Shown here piece by piece: positions 29,401 through 40,290 of a stretch of DNA of 49,688 nt. The notes under the pieces are model-generated. The model was not told where the DNA came from. It saw only the letters and a list, made by a program, of their open reading frames with translations, and did not search any database. The stretch's first letter is position 1. The number at the start of each line of letters is the position of its first letter. The translations under genes and the position numbers were made by a program. This stretch comes from an uncultured Pseudomonadota bacterium. Lineage in GTDB: Bacteria > Pseudomonadota > Alphaproteobacteria > UBA9219. The stretch lies in the NCBI GenBank assembly GCA_903875345.1, contig CAIQVS010000136.1, forward strand, positions 1-49,688. The letters are read 5' to 3'.

Positions 29401-29551
29401 CAGGATGCATTGTCAAACTCGCGCCCAATCGCTCGGAGACGCAAGACCTTTTACGCCTTGTCTGCCCTACTTAATGAATGATCGTTAAAAAGTGATTAGA
29501 ACCTGAAGAGGATCGAACCCGATTCCCTATTAACAGATTGGAAAATAAAAG

Positions 29552-31339
29552 TCATTTGTCCTTCTTCCGCTTTTCTTTAGCGAGTTCATCGCTTGTGCCA
29601 ACGCCACGGTGCAGCAAGCCCCTGATCGTGGCCTCGTCGCTTTGCCCAAGAACGGCTTCGGCAAAGGCGACGGCCTGCGGCATCGCCAAGTCACGGATTT
29701 CTTGCTTCACGGCAGGAATCCGCAACGCCGCCATAGATAACTCACGAAGACCGAGACCAAGCAAAAGCGCGGTCGCGAAGCGGTCCCCGGCAATTTCTCC
29801 GCACAGACTAACGGGAATATTGGCGCGCCACGCTGCCGCCGCCGTAAACTGGATCAAGCGTAAAACGGCTGGATGGAAAGGATCATAAAGCTCGGCAACC
29901 CGCTCGTCGCCGCGATCAATCGCCAGCGTATATTGCGTCAAGTCATTGCTACCAATGGCAAAAAAGTCGCACACGCGAGCAAGTGCATCTGCCGCCAATG
30001 CCGCCGCCGGAATTTCAATCATGGCGCCGACAGGGGGTAATCCGGAAAATTTAATGCCGCGACGATGCAGACGGCGCTCAACCTGAACCAGATGTTCGCG
30101 CACCTGCTTCATTTGCGCCACTGACGAGACCATCGGGATTAAAATGCGTACAGGCCCGTGCGTACTGGCACGCAGTATGGCCGATAATTGCGTTTCCAGT
30201 AATTTGGGTTCTTTCAAGCCAAGACGAATAGCACGAAGCCCCAAAGCCGGATTCGCGCTTTCGCCAATCACCTGACCGAGCGCAGTCGCCAGTTTCTCGC
30301 CCCCGACATCCAGCGTACGAACAGTCAACGGACGGCCATCCAGTCTGTGGACCAGCTTGCGCAAAAGGTCGTACTGTTCCTCTTCCGACGGCAAATCGGG
30401 ACGATTCATAAACATGAACTCAGTGCGCAAAAGGCCGATGCCGGTCGCGCCCGCCTCAATCGCGGCGTCAAGATCACGCGCCAGCTCAATATTGGCGCAA
30501 AGCGTGATAGGCGTGCCGTCAGCGGTGATAGCAGGCGTTTCGCGCAAAGCCCAGAGCTTCTTGTCTTCGCGTTGTTTCTTCGTCAACTCCTGCCGGTAAT
30601 AATGCAGGGTCTCCGCCGAAGGACGCAAGATCACGTCGCCTTTGCGTCCATCTATTATGATCATGTCGCCGACTTGCGCCTGCTGCATGATGTCCGGCAA
30701 CCCCGAAACCGATGGCAAGCCCAGCGCGCGCGCCATGATCGCCGCATGCCCTTCCGCGCCGCCGAGAACAGTGATGAACCCTGCGACATTTTTGGGGTCC
30801 ATCAGCGCCATATCGGCGGGCGTGATTTCCTCCGCAACGATGATGCTGCCGTCAGATACAGCGTCAAAGGGATTGTAATGTTGTTGCAGCAGATGCCGGA
30901 TCAGGCGCGTTCCCACCTCGCTGACATCGTCGGCGCGTGCGGCAAGATAGGGATCACCCATCGCCGCGAAGCTGGCCTTGATCGTTGCGATCTGGCGCTG
31001 AATGGCCGCCTCGGCATTCAACCGGTTGACGCGAATCAGCTCCTCAACGCCGTGTACCAAGCGCGAGCTGGAAAGCATGCCCTGATGAGCTTCCAGCAGT
31101 AAGGCGACATCTTCCGCCCCGGCGGGAAGAGTCGCGGCTTTCTGCTTTAATTGCCCAAGCTGTTTCTGCGTTTTGGCAATTGCTGTGTGTAGCCGCTTTA
31201 ATTCCCTGTCGATCTGGCTGGCCGGAATATCATACTCCGGCACGGGCACACCATGCTGGCCGATAATATAGGCTGGACCGATGGCAATTCCCGGTGAAAC
31301 GGCGATACCGTGGCTGCTGTATTCCGCTTCACTCTTCAT
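29552..31339 (-). CDS. ptsP: Phosphoenolpyruvate--protein phosphotransferase (EI)
   Basis: Start set at MKSEAEYSSHGIAVSPGIAIGPAYI; GGAEGHAAIMARALGLPSVSG active-site His, GIGLLRTEFMFMNR, FFAIGSNDLTQYTLAIDR. No N-terminal GAF domain visible. Confidence 0.92.
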   Translation of the reverse strand: MKSEAEYSSHGIAVSPGIAIGPAYIIGQHGVPVPEYDIPASQIDRELKRLHTAIAKTQKQLGQLKQKAATLPAGAEDVALLLEAHQGMLSSSRLVHGVEELIRVNRLNAEAAIQRQIATIKASFAAMGDPYLAARADDVSEVGTRLIRHLLQQHYNPFDAVSDGSIIVAEEITPADMALMDPKNVAGFITVLGGAEGHAAIMARALGLPSVSGLPDIMQQAQVGDMIIIDGRKGDVILRPSAETLHYYRQELTKKQREDKKLWALRETPAITADGTPITLCANIELARDLDAAIEAGATGIGLLRTEFMFMNRPDLPSEEEQYDLLRKLVHRLDGRPLTVRTLDVGGEKLATALGQVIGESANPALGLRAIRLGLKEPKLLETQLSAILRASTHGPVRILIPMVSSVAQMKQVREHLVQVERRLHRRGIKFSGLPPVGAMIEIPAAALAADALARVCDFFAIGSNDLTQYTLAIDRGDERVAELYDPFHPAVLRLIQFTAAAAWRANIPVSLCGEIAGDRFATALLLGLGLRELSMAALRIPAVKQEIRDLAMPQAVAFAEAVLGQSDEATIRGLLHRGVGTSDELAKEKRKKDK

Positions 31340-31628
31340 CGAATTTCCTCTTGACGAAATCAGCCAACGCGTCGATCGCGGACGCGGCTTCAGGACCCGA
31401 GGCACAAATCATGATCTGAGACCCTTGCGTCGCCGCCAGCATCATCAACCCCATGATCGACAATGCTGAGACGCGCATATCATCCTTCATCACGAAAAGA
31501 ACGGCGTCGAATCCTTCGGCCAGTTTAGCGAACCGCGCAGCGGCGCGGGCGTGCAGTCCGCGCTGATTGGCGATGACGGCAATGCTGCAAAATTCTCCGC
31601 CTTTGATTTCCGCTGCATCATTCATCAT
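31329..31628 (-). CDS. Phosphocarrier protein HPr
   Basis: Starts at MM(N)DAAEIKGG; VIANQRGLHARAAARFAKLAEGFDA (His site), VSALSIMGLMMLAA (Ser site). Confidence 0.93.
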   Translation of the reverse strand: MMNDAAEIKGGEFCSIAVIANQRGLHARAAARFAKLAEGFDAVLFVMKDDMRVSALSIMGLMMLAATQGSQIMICASGPEAASAIDALADFVKRKFDEE

Positions 31629-31648
31629 CGCCAATCCGTGAACATGTC

Positions 31649-32059
31649 TCACTCCACCGACGTCGGCGCCAAGGTTTCGGAAACAAGCTGAATATAGCGG
31701 CGCCCCGCCGCCTCGGCTTCGCGCACGGCGTCCAAGAGCGGCATCGTCGCGCGCACGGAAGCCAGCTTGACCAGCATCGGCAGATTGACTCCCGCCAACA
31801 CCACAGCATGCGAACGCGGCATGGCGGCAATCGCCAGATTGCTCGGCGTTCCCCCATACATATCGGTCAGAAGAACGACGCCTGCGCCGTCGCCGACATC
31901 CTTGATCGCCGTAAAGATCGCCGTACGGCAAGCCTCCATATCGTCGTCAGCGCCGATGCTGATCGCGGTCGCATGCGTCTGATGCCCAACAATCCCATTC
32001 AGGGCGTTTAGAAGTTCGACGCCGATATTGCCATGCGTCACAAGAACCATGCCGATCAT
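31649..32059 (-). CDS. PTS EIIA component, mannose family
   Basis: Start at MIGMVLVTHGNIGVELL; VVLLTDMYGGTPSNLAIA. Confidence 0.92.
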   Translation of the reverse strand: MIGMVLVTHGNIGVELLNALNGIVGHQTHATAISIGADDDMEACRTAIFTAIKDVGDGAGVVLLTDMYGGTPSNLAIAAMPRSHAVVLAGVNLPMLVKLASVRATMPLLDAVREAEAAGRRYIQLVSETLAPTSVE

Positions 32060-32096
32060 TACGCCCTCCGCAAAATATCCAAAACCCCTGTCTGAC

Positions 32097-33002
32097 TTAA
32101 GCCTTGTTGTCGACGCGATCAAGGTCGCGATGCACGACACCGACAACATAGCCACGCACCGCCAGCTGCGTCACCAACTGCTCGGCGACGAACACCGAAC
32201 GATGCCTACCGCCCGTGCAGCCGACGGCAATGGTCAAATAGCTTTTGCCTTCTTGTTGATAGCGCGGCAAGAGCGGCGCAAGAAGCTCCGTCATATGCCG
32301 CATGAACGCTTCATAATCGGGATCATGGCCAATGAAATCGGCAATCGCCTGATCCAGTCCGCTGAGGTGACGGAGCTTTATTTCCCAGTGTGGATTGGCC
32401 AGAAACCGCGCATCAAAGACCAGATCGGCCTCGCGCGGGATGCCGTGGCGATAGGAGAAGGACGTTATAAAAATCGTCAGCCCCGAAGACGAATCGATGC
32501 GGTAATGCCCGACGACAAGCCGCCGCAAGTCATGGATAGACAGCAAGGATGTGTCGATGACGTGATCGGCATGATCGCGCAGTCGCCACAGCAATTCGCG
32601 CTCACGGCGAATGCCGTCGGTGACGGGACGATCAGAGGCAAGAGGATGACGACGCCGTGTTTCGGTAAATCGGCTTTGCAAGGCGTCATCCGCGCATTCA
32701 AGGAAAACCAGCTTCAAAGCAAGATTGGGGTCTTGCCTGAGCTGTTCGGCGACGCGGATCAAATCATCGACCGAAAAATTGACGTTGCGCGTGTCGATTG
32801 CCACGGCGAGCGGTTGTCCGCTGATGGCGCTGTCGGCAACCAGCGCGGGAATAAGACCGAGTCGCAGATTATCCACGGCCTCATAGCCCAAATCCTCAAA
32901 GGCTTTCAGCGCGGTTGAAAGCCCGGCACCCGACATGCCCGTCAACAAAACCACTTTGCGACGAGTCGATGCGGGATCGAAGTGAGAATCCATTGTGATC
33001 AT
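32097..33002 (-). CDS. rapZ: RNase adapter protein RapZ
   Basis: 301 aa; LLTGMSGAGLSTALKAFEDLGYEAVDNL (Walker A variant), GCTGGRHRSVFVAEQL. Confidence 0.95.
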   Translation of the reverse strand: MITMDSHFDPASTRRKVVLLTGMSGAGLSTALKAFEDLGYEAVDNLRLGLIPALVADSAISGQPLAVAIDTRNVNFSVDDLIRVAEQLRQDPNLALKLVFLECADDALQSRFTETRRRHPLASDRPVTDGIRRERELLWRLRDHADHVIDTSLLSIHDLRRLVVGHYRIDSSSGLTIFITSFSYRHGIPREADLVFDARFLANPHWEIKLRHLSGLDQAIADFIGHDPDYEAFMRHMTELLAPLLPRYQQEGKSYLTIAVGCTGGRHRSVFVAEQLVTQLAVRGYVVGVVHRDLDRVDNKA

Positions 33003-33192
33003 GGAGTTTATGCTTATCGCATTTCAACGGTTGGTGCGAGCGTATGTTACGAATGGGCTCCCTTAACCTTATACTTCTTCATGCCCATCCGCTGCTTTTT
33101 GCCATAACCAACCGTAGCTCATACAGACCCCGACAGGATTACTCGCGTCACCCTTCGGTACGGCAGCACGCGAGCGCAAACAGGTTCTGGAG

Positions 33193-34002
33193 TTAATTGG
33201 CAGCACATTTCAATTTTGCAAACTCCTCGTTCGCCCGAGCGCGGACGGTCGCCGAGGCATTGGCATATTTGGTCTTCAATTCACCCAACGCCGTGCAAGC
33301 ATCGACGTTCTTGTTGGTCGCCGCAAGAGACATGGCCAACTTCAGCAAGCTGTCGGGAGCTTTGCTGCCTTGCGGATTTTGCTGGAACGCATCGGCAAAA
33401 GCGAGCGCGGAATCGGCAAACTGGCCACGCACATAGAGCGTTTCGGCCAGCCAGTATTTCGCATTGTCGACGAGCTTGTCTTTCGGATTTTTCTCGATAA
33501 AGAGGCGAAAGGCTTTTTCCGCTTCGCTGTAATTGGCTTGCCGCAGCAGGCCAAAGGCGTTGTCATATTGATCTTGCGCGGAAGCGCTTTCATCGGCAGG
33601 GGACTCGACGGCAACCGGCTGTTGCGGCAGAGGCGTGCTTTGCGGATTGTTGATCGCCGTGGTGCGTCCATCAGGCGTTGTTTTCATTGCGCCGAGCGTT
33701 CCATTCGCCGCTGAAGCTGCCGCCGCAGCATCGGCTGTGGCCTGCAAGGCGGTCGTTTGGGTCTCCAGTTTGGTCAGGCGCGCATCATAATCGGCCTGCA
33801 GATGCTGAATTGTTTGGTCGAGACGACGGATGGCATACCCCAGTTGCTCGACCTGGCCGTTCACGCCTCGTATCTGTTCCTCCATGCTCGACAGGCGTGT
33901 CTCATAATTCGGACCCGTTTCGGGTTGTTGCGCCATAGCGGTGGCGAACGAAGCCGAGGCCAGCATTCCGGCCACAAGAATTGATCTGGATAAGAATCGC
34001 AT
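33193..34002 (-). CDS. ybgF: Tol-pal system protein YbgF/CpoB
   Basis: Start set at MRFLSRSILVAGMLASASFATAMAQ signal peptide; coiled coil then TPR DQYDNAFGLLRQANYSEAEKAFRLFIEKNPKDKLVDNAKYWLAETLYVRGQF. Confidence 0.92.
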   Translation of the reverse strand: MRFLSRSILVAGMLASASFATAMAQQPETGPNYETRLSSMEEQIRGVNGQVEQLGYAIRRLDQTIQHLQADYDARLTKLETQTTALQATADAAAAASAANGTLGAMKTTPDGRTTAINNPQSTPLPQQPVAVESPADESASAQDQYDNAFGLLRQANYSEAEKAFRLFIEKNPKDKLVDNAKYWLAETLYVRGQFADSALAFADAFQQNPQGSKAPDSLLKLAMSLAATNKNVDACTALGELKTKYANASATVRARANEEFAKLKCAAN

Positions 34003-34094
34003 GACATCACCTGAGCCGAACCAAGGAACGATGCGGCAATTATCCCCAAAAACAAAGCAAAAGGAAGAGCCAGTTCGGAAATATCCCAAAGAAA

Positions 34095-34122
34095 AAAGCC
34101 GCAACCTTGCGGTTGCGGCTTT
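34095..34122 (-). terminator. Rho-independent terminator in the pal-ybgF interval
   Basis: Perfect 12-bp stem aaagccgcaacc / ggttgcggcttt, 4-nt loop; on the minus strand followed by a T-rich run (ttttttc). Confidence 0.85.
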
Positions 34123-34144
34123 AATCAACTTCAGTCAGCCCAAA

Positions 34145-34621
34145 TTATTGGACAACAACCGTCACACCACGGCGATTCTGTGCCCAAGCAGCTTCGTTGC
34201 TGCCGAGAACAGCCGGGCGTTCCTTGCCGTAGCTGATGGTCTTGACGCGGGCGGCGCTGATGCCGTCGGCAACAAGGTAGTTCTTGACCGCTGTCGCGCG
34301 ACGTTCGCCAAGCGCCAAATTGTACTCACGCGTGCCGCGTTCGTCGCAATGGCCTTCAATCGTCACATTGACTGCACCGTACTTCTTCAACCAAGCCGCT
34401 TGACGGTCAAGCGTTGCGCGGGCTTCCGGCTTCAGATCCGACTTGTTGAAGTCGAAGAATACGCGGTCGCCAACGTTGGTGATCAGATCCGGCCCGGTAC
34501 CCGGGGTCACAGGACCCGTCTTGCCGCCGTTTGCCATGCTGTCGCCAGCGCCGCTGCCTGTCGAATCGCAAGCTGAAACGAGAACCAAAGCCGCCATCAG
34601 GCACATAACTTTCTTGAACAT
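34145..34621 (-). CDS. pal: Peptidoglycan-associated lipoprotein Pal
   Basis: 158 aa; lipobox LVSAC, VFFDFNKSDLKPEARATLDRQAAWLKKY, IEGHCDERGTREYNLALGERRA. Confidence 0.95.
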   Translation of the reverse strand: MFKKVMCLMAALVLVSACDSTGSGAGDSMANGGKTGPVTPGTGPDLITNVGDRVFFDFNKSDLKPEARATLDRQAAWLKKYGAVNVTIEGHCDERGTREYNLALGERRATAVKNYLVADGISAARVKTISYGKERPAVLGSNEAAWAQNRRGVTVVVQ

Positions 34622-35005
34622 GTTTTCCCCCTTCTTAAAACCTCTGGCGGATGTGGACGGAACGCCGTACCCCGGCCAAGATCAATGTTGTCAGATCAGC
34701 GCCACCCGCGACGCTCCCTATGAAAAACCCGTTTCCATAGAAAAAACGCCCGAATCACACCTTTGAAATGCCTTCCGCCATGCCGGAATTGTTTGCCGAA
34801 GTTTTAAGGAAAGCTTAAGACTGGCATGACAGAAACCAAATCTGACGCGAAAATAGTCTCACTCGGCCAGTTTATCAAGGTCGAATTCATGAAAATTATT
34901 CAATTTCTGCAAGGGGCTGAGAATTGAAAGCCCCATAGTTGCACTCTTGCAACGGACAGAAAAAACCTCAAAACAGGCCAAAATGCTGCATTGCAACAGC
35001 ATCGA

Positions 35006-36385
35006 TCAGGGCAAAAGCGGAGACCACGCCGGGTCCGAGGCATCCGTCGGAGTTGGAACTTCCCGCTCGTTATAGCCCGTCAAGTCGACGCTGTAGAGGC
35101 GCGTGGTTCGATCGCGCCCGCCTTCGCCGGAGGGCAAATCCTTGAAGAACATCAGAACACGTCCATTGGGCGCCCAAGTCGGCCCCTCGACATGGTGCGC
35201 CTCGGCCAGCTCACGTTCGCCTGATCCGTCCGGGCGCATAACACCGACATAGAAATCGCCATAGGTCGACGGCTTTGTAAATGCAATCAAATCACCGCGC
35301 GGCGACCAAACGGGTGTACCATAACTGCCTTGGCCGAAGCTGATGCGCTGCACGTCACTGCCGTTGGAGCGCATGACGTAAATCTGCTGCGAGCCGCCGC
35401 GATCCGATTCGAAGGTGATGTACTGGCCGTCCGGCGAGAAGCAGGGCGCAGTGTTAATCGAGGTACTCTCGGTCAGTTTCTGGACTCGGTGCGTGCGCAA
35501 ATCCATCGTATAGATTCCGGATTCGCCGTTCTCCGACATGCTGAAGACGACGCGATTGCCATCGGGCGAGAATCTAGGAGCAAAAGTCATGTTGGGAAAA
35601 TCGCCCAAGACTTCCTGCCGTCCGGTATCGATGTTGAACAGATAAACGCGCGGCCTGTTGTTATAATAGGCCATGTAGGTGATCTGCTGCATCGTTGGCG
35701 AAAAGCGTGGCGTCAACACCATCGCTCGACCATCCGACAAAACGCGGTTGTTTTCGCCGTCCTGATCCATGATCGCGAGGCGTTTCATGCGGTTGATCGG
35801 TGAGCCGGTTTCCGCCACATAGACGATGCGCGTGTCGAAATAGCCGTCTTCGCCGGTGATTCGTTTGTAGATCGCGTCAGCAACGATATGCGCGACGCGA
35901 CGCCAATTGCTGGGGATCGTGAAGTAGGCAAGACCGGTCATCTGCTGTTCGGAAAAGACATCCCAGAGGCGAAACTCGACCTTCAGGCGGCCATCGCTTT
36001 GCGCTTCGACCTTGCCGACGACGAGCGCCTGCGCATTCAGGATTCGCCAATCGGCAAAGCGCGGCGCGACCTGAAGCGAGTCCGCATCCTGAACGAAGGA
36101 TTTGGGATCGACGGCAGCGAACAACCCGGAACGCACGAGGTCGTTGTTGACGACTTGCGCGATGTCGCGGCCATATTGCGCCTCGTTGCCCGACGCCCCG
36201 TAGAAGGATGGAATCGCAATTGGAATCGGTTCGGGATTGGGATGCGTGATGTCAACATGCACGTCGGCATTGGCGGGAGACAAAAGACAGAAGATTGAAA
36301 TCAAAAGACAAAAGACGAAGAGAATTTTCCGACACTTGCTGTGTGCCGTCCGTTGCCTATCGTCCGTCTTCTGTAGTCCGTTCAT
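35006..36385 (-). CDS. tolB: Tol-Pal system beta-propeller protein TolB
   Basis: 459 aa; [48 protein letters not shown] repeats, [32 protein letters not shown]. Confidence 0.95.
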   Translation of the reverse strand: MNGLQKTDDRQRTAHSKCRKILFVFCLLISIFCLLSPANADVHVDITHPNPEPIPIAIPSFYGASGNEAQYGRDIAQVVNNDLVRSGLFAAVDPKSFVQDADSLQVAPRFADWRILNAQALVVGKVEAQSDGRLKVEFRLWDVFSEQQMTGLAYFTIPSNWRRVAHIVADAIYKRITGEDGYFDTRIVYVAETGSPINRMKRLAIMDQDGENNRVLSDGRAMVLTPRFSPTMQQITYMAYYNNRPRVYLFNIDTGRQEVLGDFPNMTFAPRFSPDGNRVVFSMSENGESGIYTMDLRTHRVQKLTESTSINTAPCFSPDGQYITFESDRGGSQQIYVMRSNGSDVQRISFGQGSYGTPVWSPRGDLIAFTKPSTYGDFYVGVMRPDGSGERELAEAHHVEGPTWAPNGRVLMFFKDLPSGEGGRDRTTRLYSVDLTGYNEREVPTPTDASDPAWSPLLP

Positions 36386-37248
36386 AGCGCGTCCCTTGGG
36401 TCAAAGGTGAAATCAATACGTTTCCACTGATCATATTTATCGGGCGGAAGCATCAGGGGGCTGCATTGCGGGTTGAGCACAGCGCGTTTGGCGGCGTCAG
36501 CTGCAGCCCGGAAGAAAGAATCGCTCGCATAGCGTCCCTTGTCAACGATCTCGGCATTGCTCACGGTGCGATCGGGATTGACGTCAATAGTAATTTCGAC
36601 AACGAGGTTTTTAGCGTCGCGCGCGCCGATCGGCGGATTCCAGCATTGTTCGATTTGGCGGCGCAGCGCGTCTTCCTCGCTGATCGTCAGGCGGTCGGAG
36701 AGCGAAGCGACCTGATTCGCCGTCGATGACGATTTGGTTTCGGATTTGGTTTCGCTCGGCGTCGTTGCCTGCGGCGTAACCGTGTGCTGCTTTTTGGCCA
36801 GATTAGTCAGCAACGAACTGAACGCGCTCGCTTGCTGTGTGTTGTCCGGCGGCTTAGGTTTTGGTTTGGCCGCGACCTTCAGCGCTTCGGCTTCCGGTTT
36901 AGGCAAAGGCTGAACCTGCACCTGTTCTTGTTTTGGCTCAGGCTTCGGCGTCGGTTGGGACTCCGGCTGTTGCATTTTCTGTTCAGGCTTGGGTTCCGGT
37001 TTGGGCGGCGGCGGTTCGGGTTGTTTTTGCTCCTGTGGCTGCTCGACGCGCGTGTTGGTGATGTCGGCGATCGCGACGATCGAAAGAGGCACCGGCGGAT
37101 GCGGTTGTGGCGGCAGCGGCGGCATCAGATGTGGCAAGCCGAAATACATGAACAACAGTGCGATGAGATGCAGAAGGCCGGAAACGATCAGGCTGTTTTT
37201 CAAGCCTTCGTCGCTCATCGTTGCTTTCGGTATCGCGGCCACGGTCAT
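36382..37248 (-). CDS. tolA: TolA-like protein
   Basis: 288 aa; N-terminal TM, Pro/Lys/Glu/Gln-rich linker, TonB/TolA-like C-terminus; location between tolR and tolB. Confidence 0.88.
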   Translation of the reverse strand: MTVAAIPKATMSDEGLKNSLIVSGLLHLIALLFMYFGLPHLMPPLPPQPHPPVPLSIVAIADITNTRVEQPQEQKQPEPPPPKPEPKPEQKMQQPESQPTPKPEPKQEQVQVQPLPKPEAEALKVAAKPKPKPPDNTQQASAFSSLLTNLAKKQHTVTPQATTPSETKSETKSSSTANQVASLSDRLTISEEDALRRQIEQCWNPPIGARDAKNLVVEITIDVNPDRTVSNAEIVDKGRYASDSFFRAAADAAKRAVLNPQCSPLMLPPDKYDQWKRIDFTFDPRDAL

Positions 37249-37250
37249 GA

Positions 37251-37690
37251 TTAGGGATGAGGCGCATCGGGTTTGGGCAGATCGGCAACCAGCGCAACCT
37301 TGTTAAATCCGGCGGCGCTGATCATGCCCATGACTTCCATGATGTTGCCATAGGAAACCGCCTTGTCGCCGCGCACAAAAATCCGCGCGTCCGCATTGGT
37401 TCCGGTAATGGCCTTCAGTTTTGCCGTCAGATCAGCGAGTTCCATCTGTTTTTCCTGCAGATAGATTTTGCCGTTGGAGTCGATGCTGACAACCAGAGGC
37501 TCCTTGTTCTGCGTGAGGCTGCGCGCCTGCGTCTTGGGCAGGTCTATCGGCACGGCGACGGTCATCAGCGGCGCGGTCACCATAAACACCACCAGCAACA
37601 CCAGCATCACATCGACAAAAGGCGTGACATTGATGTCGGAAACCGGACGATAATAGCGGCGACGCCCGTAGCCGCCGCCGGACATAGGCC

Positions 37691-37706
<16 letters not shown>
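37251..37706 (-). CDS. tolR: TolR
   Basis: 151 aa ExbD/TolR; SDINVTPFVDVMLVLLVVFMVTAPLMT. Confidence 0.94.
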
Positions 37707-38482
<776 letters not shown>

Positions 38483-38587
38483 GGAACGTTGAACTCCTCG
38501 CGTACGTGTTTTGCGTCTTTGACGCTTGTATCGTGTCGACCCTTTTTAAAGGCAGAGGGCAGTCGATCACAACCACTAATTTTATTT

Positions 38588-39025
38588 TTAATGCTGCCCT
38601 TGATCCGGCAATGAAGCGGCAAAAATCTGGCGTAATTGAGGCGGGATGCGCACCGGCCTTCCTTCGGGCTCAACCGCGACGATGACGACCTTCAGCGCGG
38701 CTAACTCCTTGTTCTCTCTCGCAATCGTCTGCTCCATCGTCAGCGAGGCGTTGCCGAGAGCCGAGACACTCGTCCGAACTTCGAGCAAATCATCGAGCCG
38801 CGACGGCGCGCGATAATCGATCTCGATATGCTTCACGATCAGGATGATATTGAAATCACGCAGGATTCTCTGATGATCAAAACCCTCAACGCGCAATGAT
38901 TCGGTGCGCCCGCGCTCGGCGAATTTCAGGTAACTGGCGTGATAAACGATCCCGCCCGCGTCGGTGTCTTCGTAATAGACGCGGATGGAAATCGTGTGAC
39001 TTTTCATCGGGCTAGACATCGGCAT
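38588..39025 (-). CDS. ybgC: Tol-pal-associated acyl-CoA thioesterase YbgC
   Basis: 145 aa; [30 protein letters not shown]. Confidence 0.93.
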   Translation of the reverse strand: MPMSSPMKSHTISIRVYYEDTDAGGIVYHASYLKFAERGRTESLRVEGFDHQRILRDFNIILIVKHIEIDYRAPSRLDDLLEVRTSVSALGNASLTMEQTIARENKELAALKVVIVAVEPEGRPVRIPPQLRQIFAASLPDQGQH

Positions 39026-40085
39026 CGTCGCCTGCGTCCAATGGCGCTATAGCGCCGATAAAATTGATCTGCTTGCCGACAGGGGCTGGCAAATCCAAAT
39101 AACGATACCCGCCATCCGTCAGCATGCGTCCGCGTGGAGTGCGCTGCAAGAGGCCTTGCTGGATTAGGTAAGGCTCGATGACTTCCTCCAGCACGTCGCG
39201 TTGCTCGGAGAGCGCCGCGCCAAGCGTCTCGACACCGACCGGACCGCCGCCATAATTCTCGGCGATAATCGAAAGATAACGCCGATCCATCGCATCGAAA
39301 CCCATGCGGTCAACCTCAAGCCGCGACAGAGCTTCATCGGCGGCCTTCGCATCGATCGCGGCATGACCGGCGACGGAGGCAAAGTCGCGCACGCGGCGTA
39401 ACAACCGACCGGCGACGCGCGGCGTTCCACGCGCGCGACGGGCAATTTCCGCCGCGCCATCGTCGGTAAGCGGCATGGCAAGCTTGGCAGCGGCGCGGGA
39501 AATGATCTGTTGCAGTTCTTCCGGCGTATAGAATTGCAGACGTAGCGGAATGCCGAAACGCTCGCGCAAGGGACGCGTAATCAGACCGCTGCGCGTCGTC
39601 GCGCCGATTAACGTAAAGGGAGGCAGGTCGATGCGCACCGAGCGCGCCGCAGGCCCCTCGCCGATAATGAGATCGAGCTGGAAATCCTCCATCGCCGGAT
39701 AAAGAATTTCCTCGACCGCCGGAGACAGGCGATGAATCTCGTCAATGAACAAAACGTCATGCGCTTGCAGATTGGTCAGCAGCGCGGCGAGATCGCCCGC
39801 GCGCGCAATGACCGGACCGGATGTCGCGCGAAAGCCGACGCCAAGCTCGCGCGCGACGATTTGAGCCAGCGTGGTTTTGCCGAGCCCCGGCGGTCCGAAC
39901 AGCAGCACATGATCGAGCGGTTGCTGGCGCTGCTTCGCCGCCTGAATAAACACGGTCAGGTTGGAACGCAGCGCCTCCTGTCCGATAAAATCCGACAAAT
40001 GCTGCGGCCGCAACGCGACATCGGGTGCTTCCTGCGGCAGGGCTTCACGCTCGACGAGGCGTTGGGGAGTAAGGGATGGGTTCAT
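39012..40085 (-). CDS. ruvB: Holliday junction helicase RuvB
   Basis: 357 aa; [63 protein letters not shown]. Confidence 0.97.
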   Translation of the reverse strand: MNPSLTPQRLVEREALPQEAPDVALRPQHLSDFIGQEALRSNLTVFIQAAKQRQQPLDHVLLFGPPGLGKTTLAQIVARELGVGFRATSGPVIARAGDLAALLTNLQAHDVLFIDEIHRLSPAVEEILYPAMEDFQLDLIIGEGPAARSVRIDLPPFTLIGATTRSGLITRPLRERFGIPLRLQFYTPEELQQIISRAAAKLAMPLTDDGAAEIARRARGTPRVAGRLLRRVRDFASVAGHAAIDAKAADEALSRLEVDRMGFDAMDRRYLSIIAENYGGGPVGVETLGAALSEQRDVLEEVIEPYLIQQGLLQRTPRGRMLTDGGYRYLDLPAPVGKQINFIGAIAPLDAGDDADV

Positions 40086-40120
40086 TGTGTGCCCCCTTTA
40101 TCGAAAAGCGCGGTGGGATT

Positions 40121-40156
40121 CCCCTCCCCTCGCGGGAGGGGATAGGGGTGGGGGAG
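40121..40156 (+). repeat. REP-like hairpin+tail repeat (ruvB-ruvA spacer, copy 1)
   Basis: Stem cccctccc/gggagggg (40121-40128/40134-40141) followed by tail ataggggtgggggag. Confidence 0.85.
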
Positions 40157-40206
40157 CGAGGTTTGGAGCTTGATATACGAATTGGCAATGTACTCACTTA
40201 GTTTGT

Positions 40207-40242
40207 CTCCCCCCTCCCTAACCCTCCCCGCGAGGGGGAGGG
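40207..40242 (-). repeat. REP-like hairpin+tail repeat (ruvB-ruvA spacer, copy 2, inverted)
   Basis: Tail ctcccccctccctaa (40207-40221) then ccctcccc...ggggaggg stem; near reverse complement of copy 1. Confidence 0.85.
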
Positions 40243-40290
40243 AACTCCACCGTTCTATTTGGCAAGCGGAATTCCCGAAATACAATAAGC

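Noticed and set aside
29500-29530. tRNA-like T-arm (gaggatcgaaccc)
   Set aside because: Only the T-loop-like string is present; I could not build acceptor, D and anticodon arms around it.
30347-31102. 251-aa plus-strand ORF
   Set aside because: Antisense to the EI gene, no recognisable motifs.
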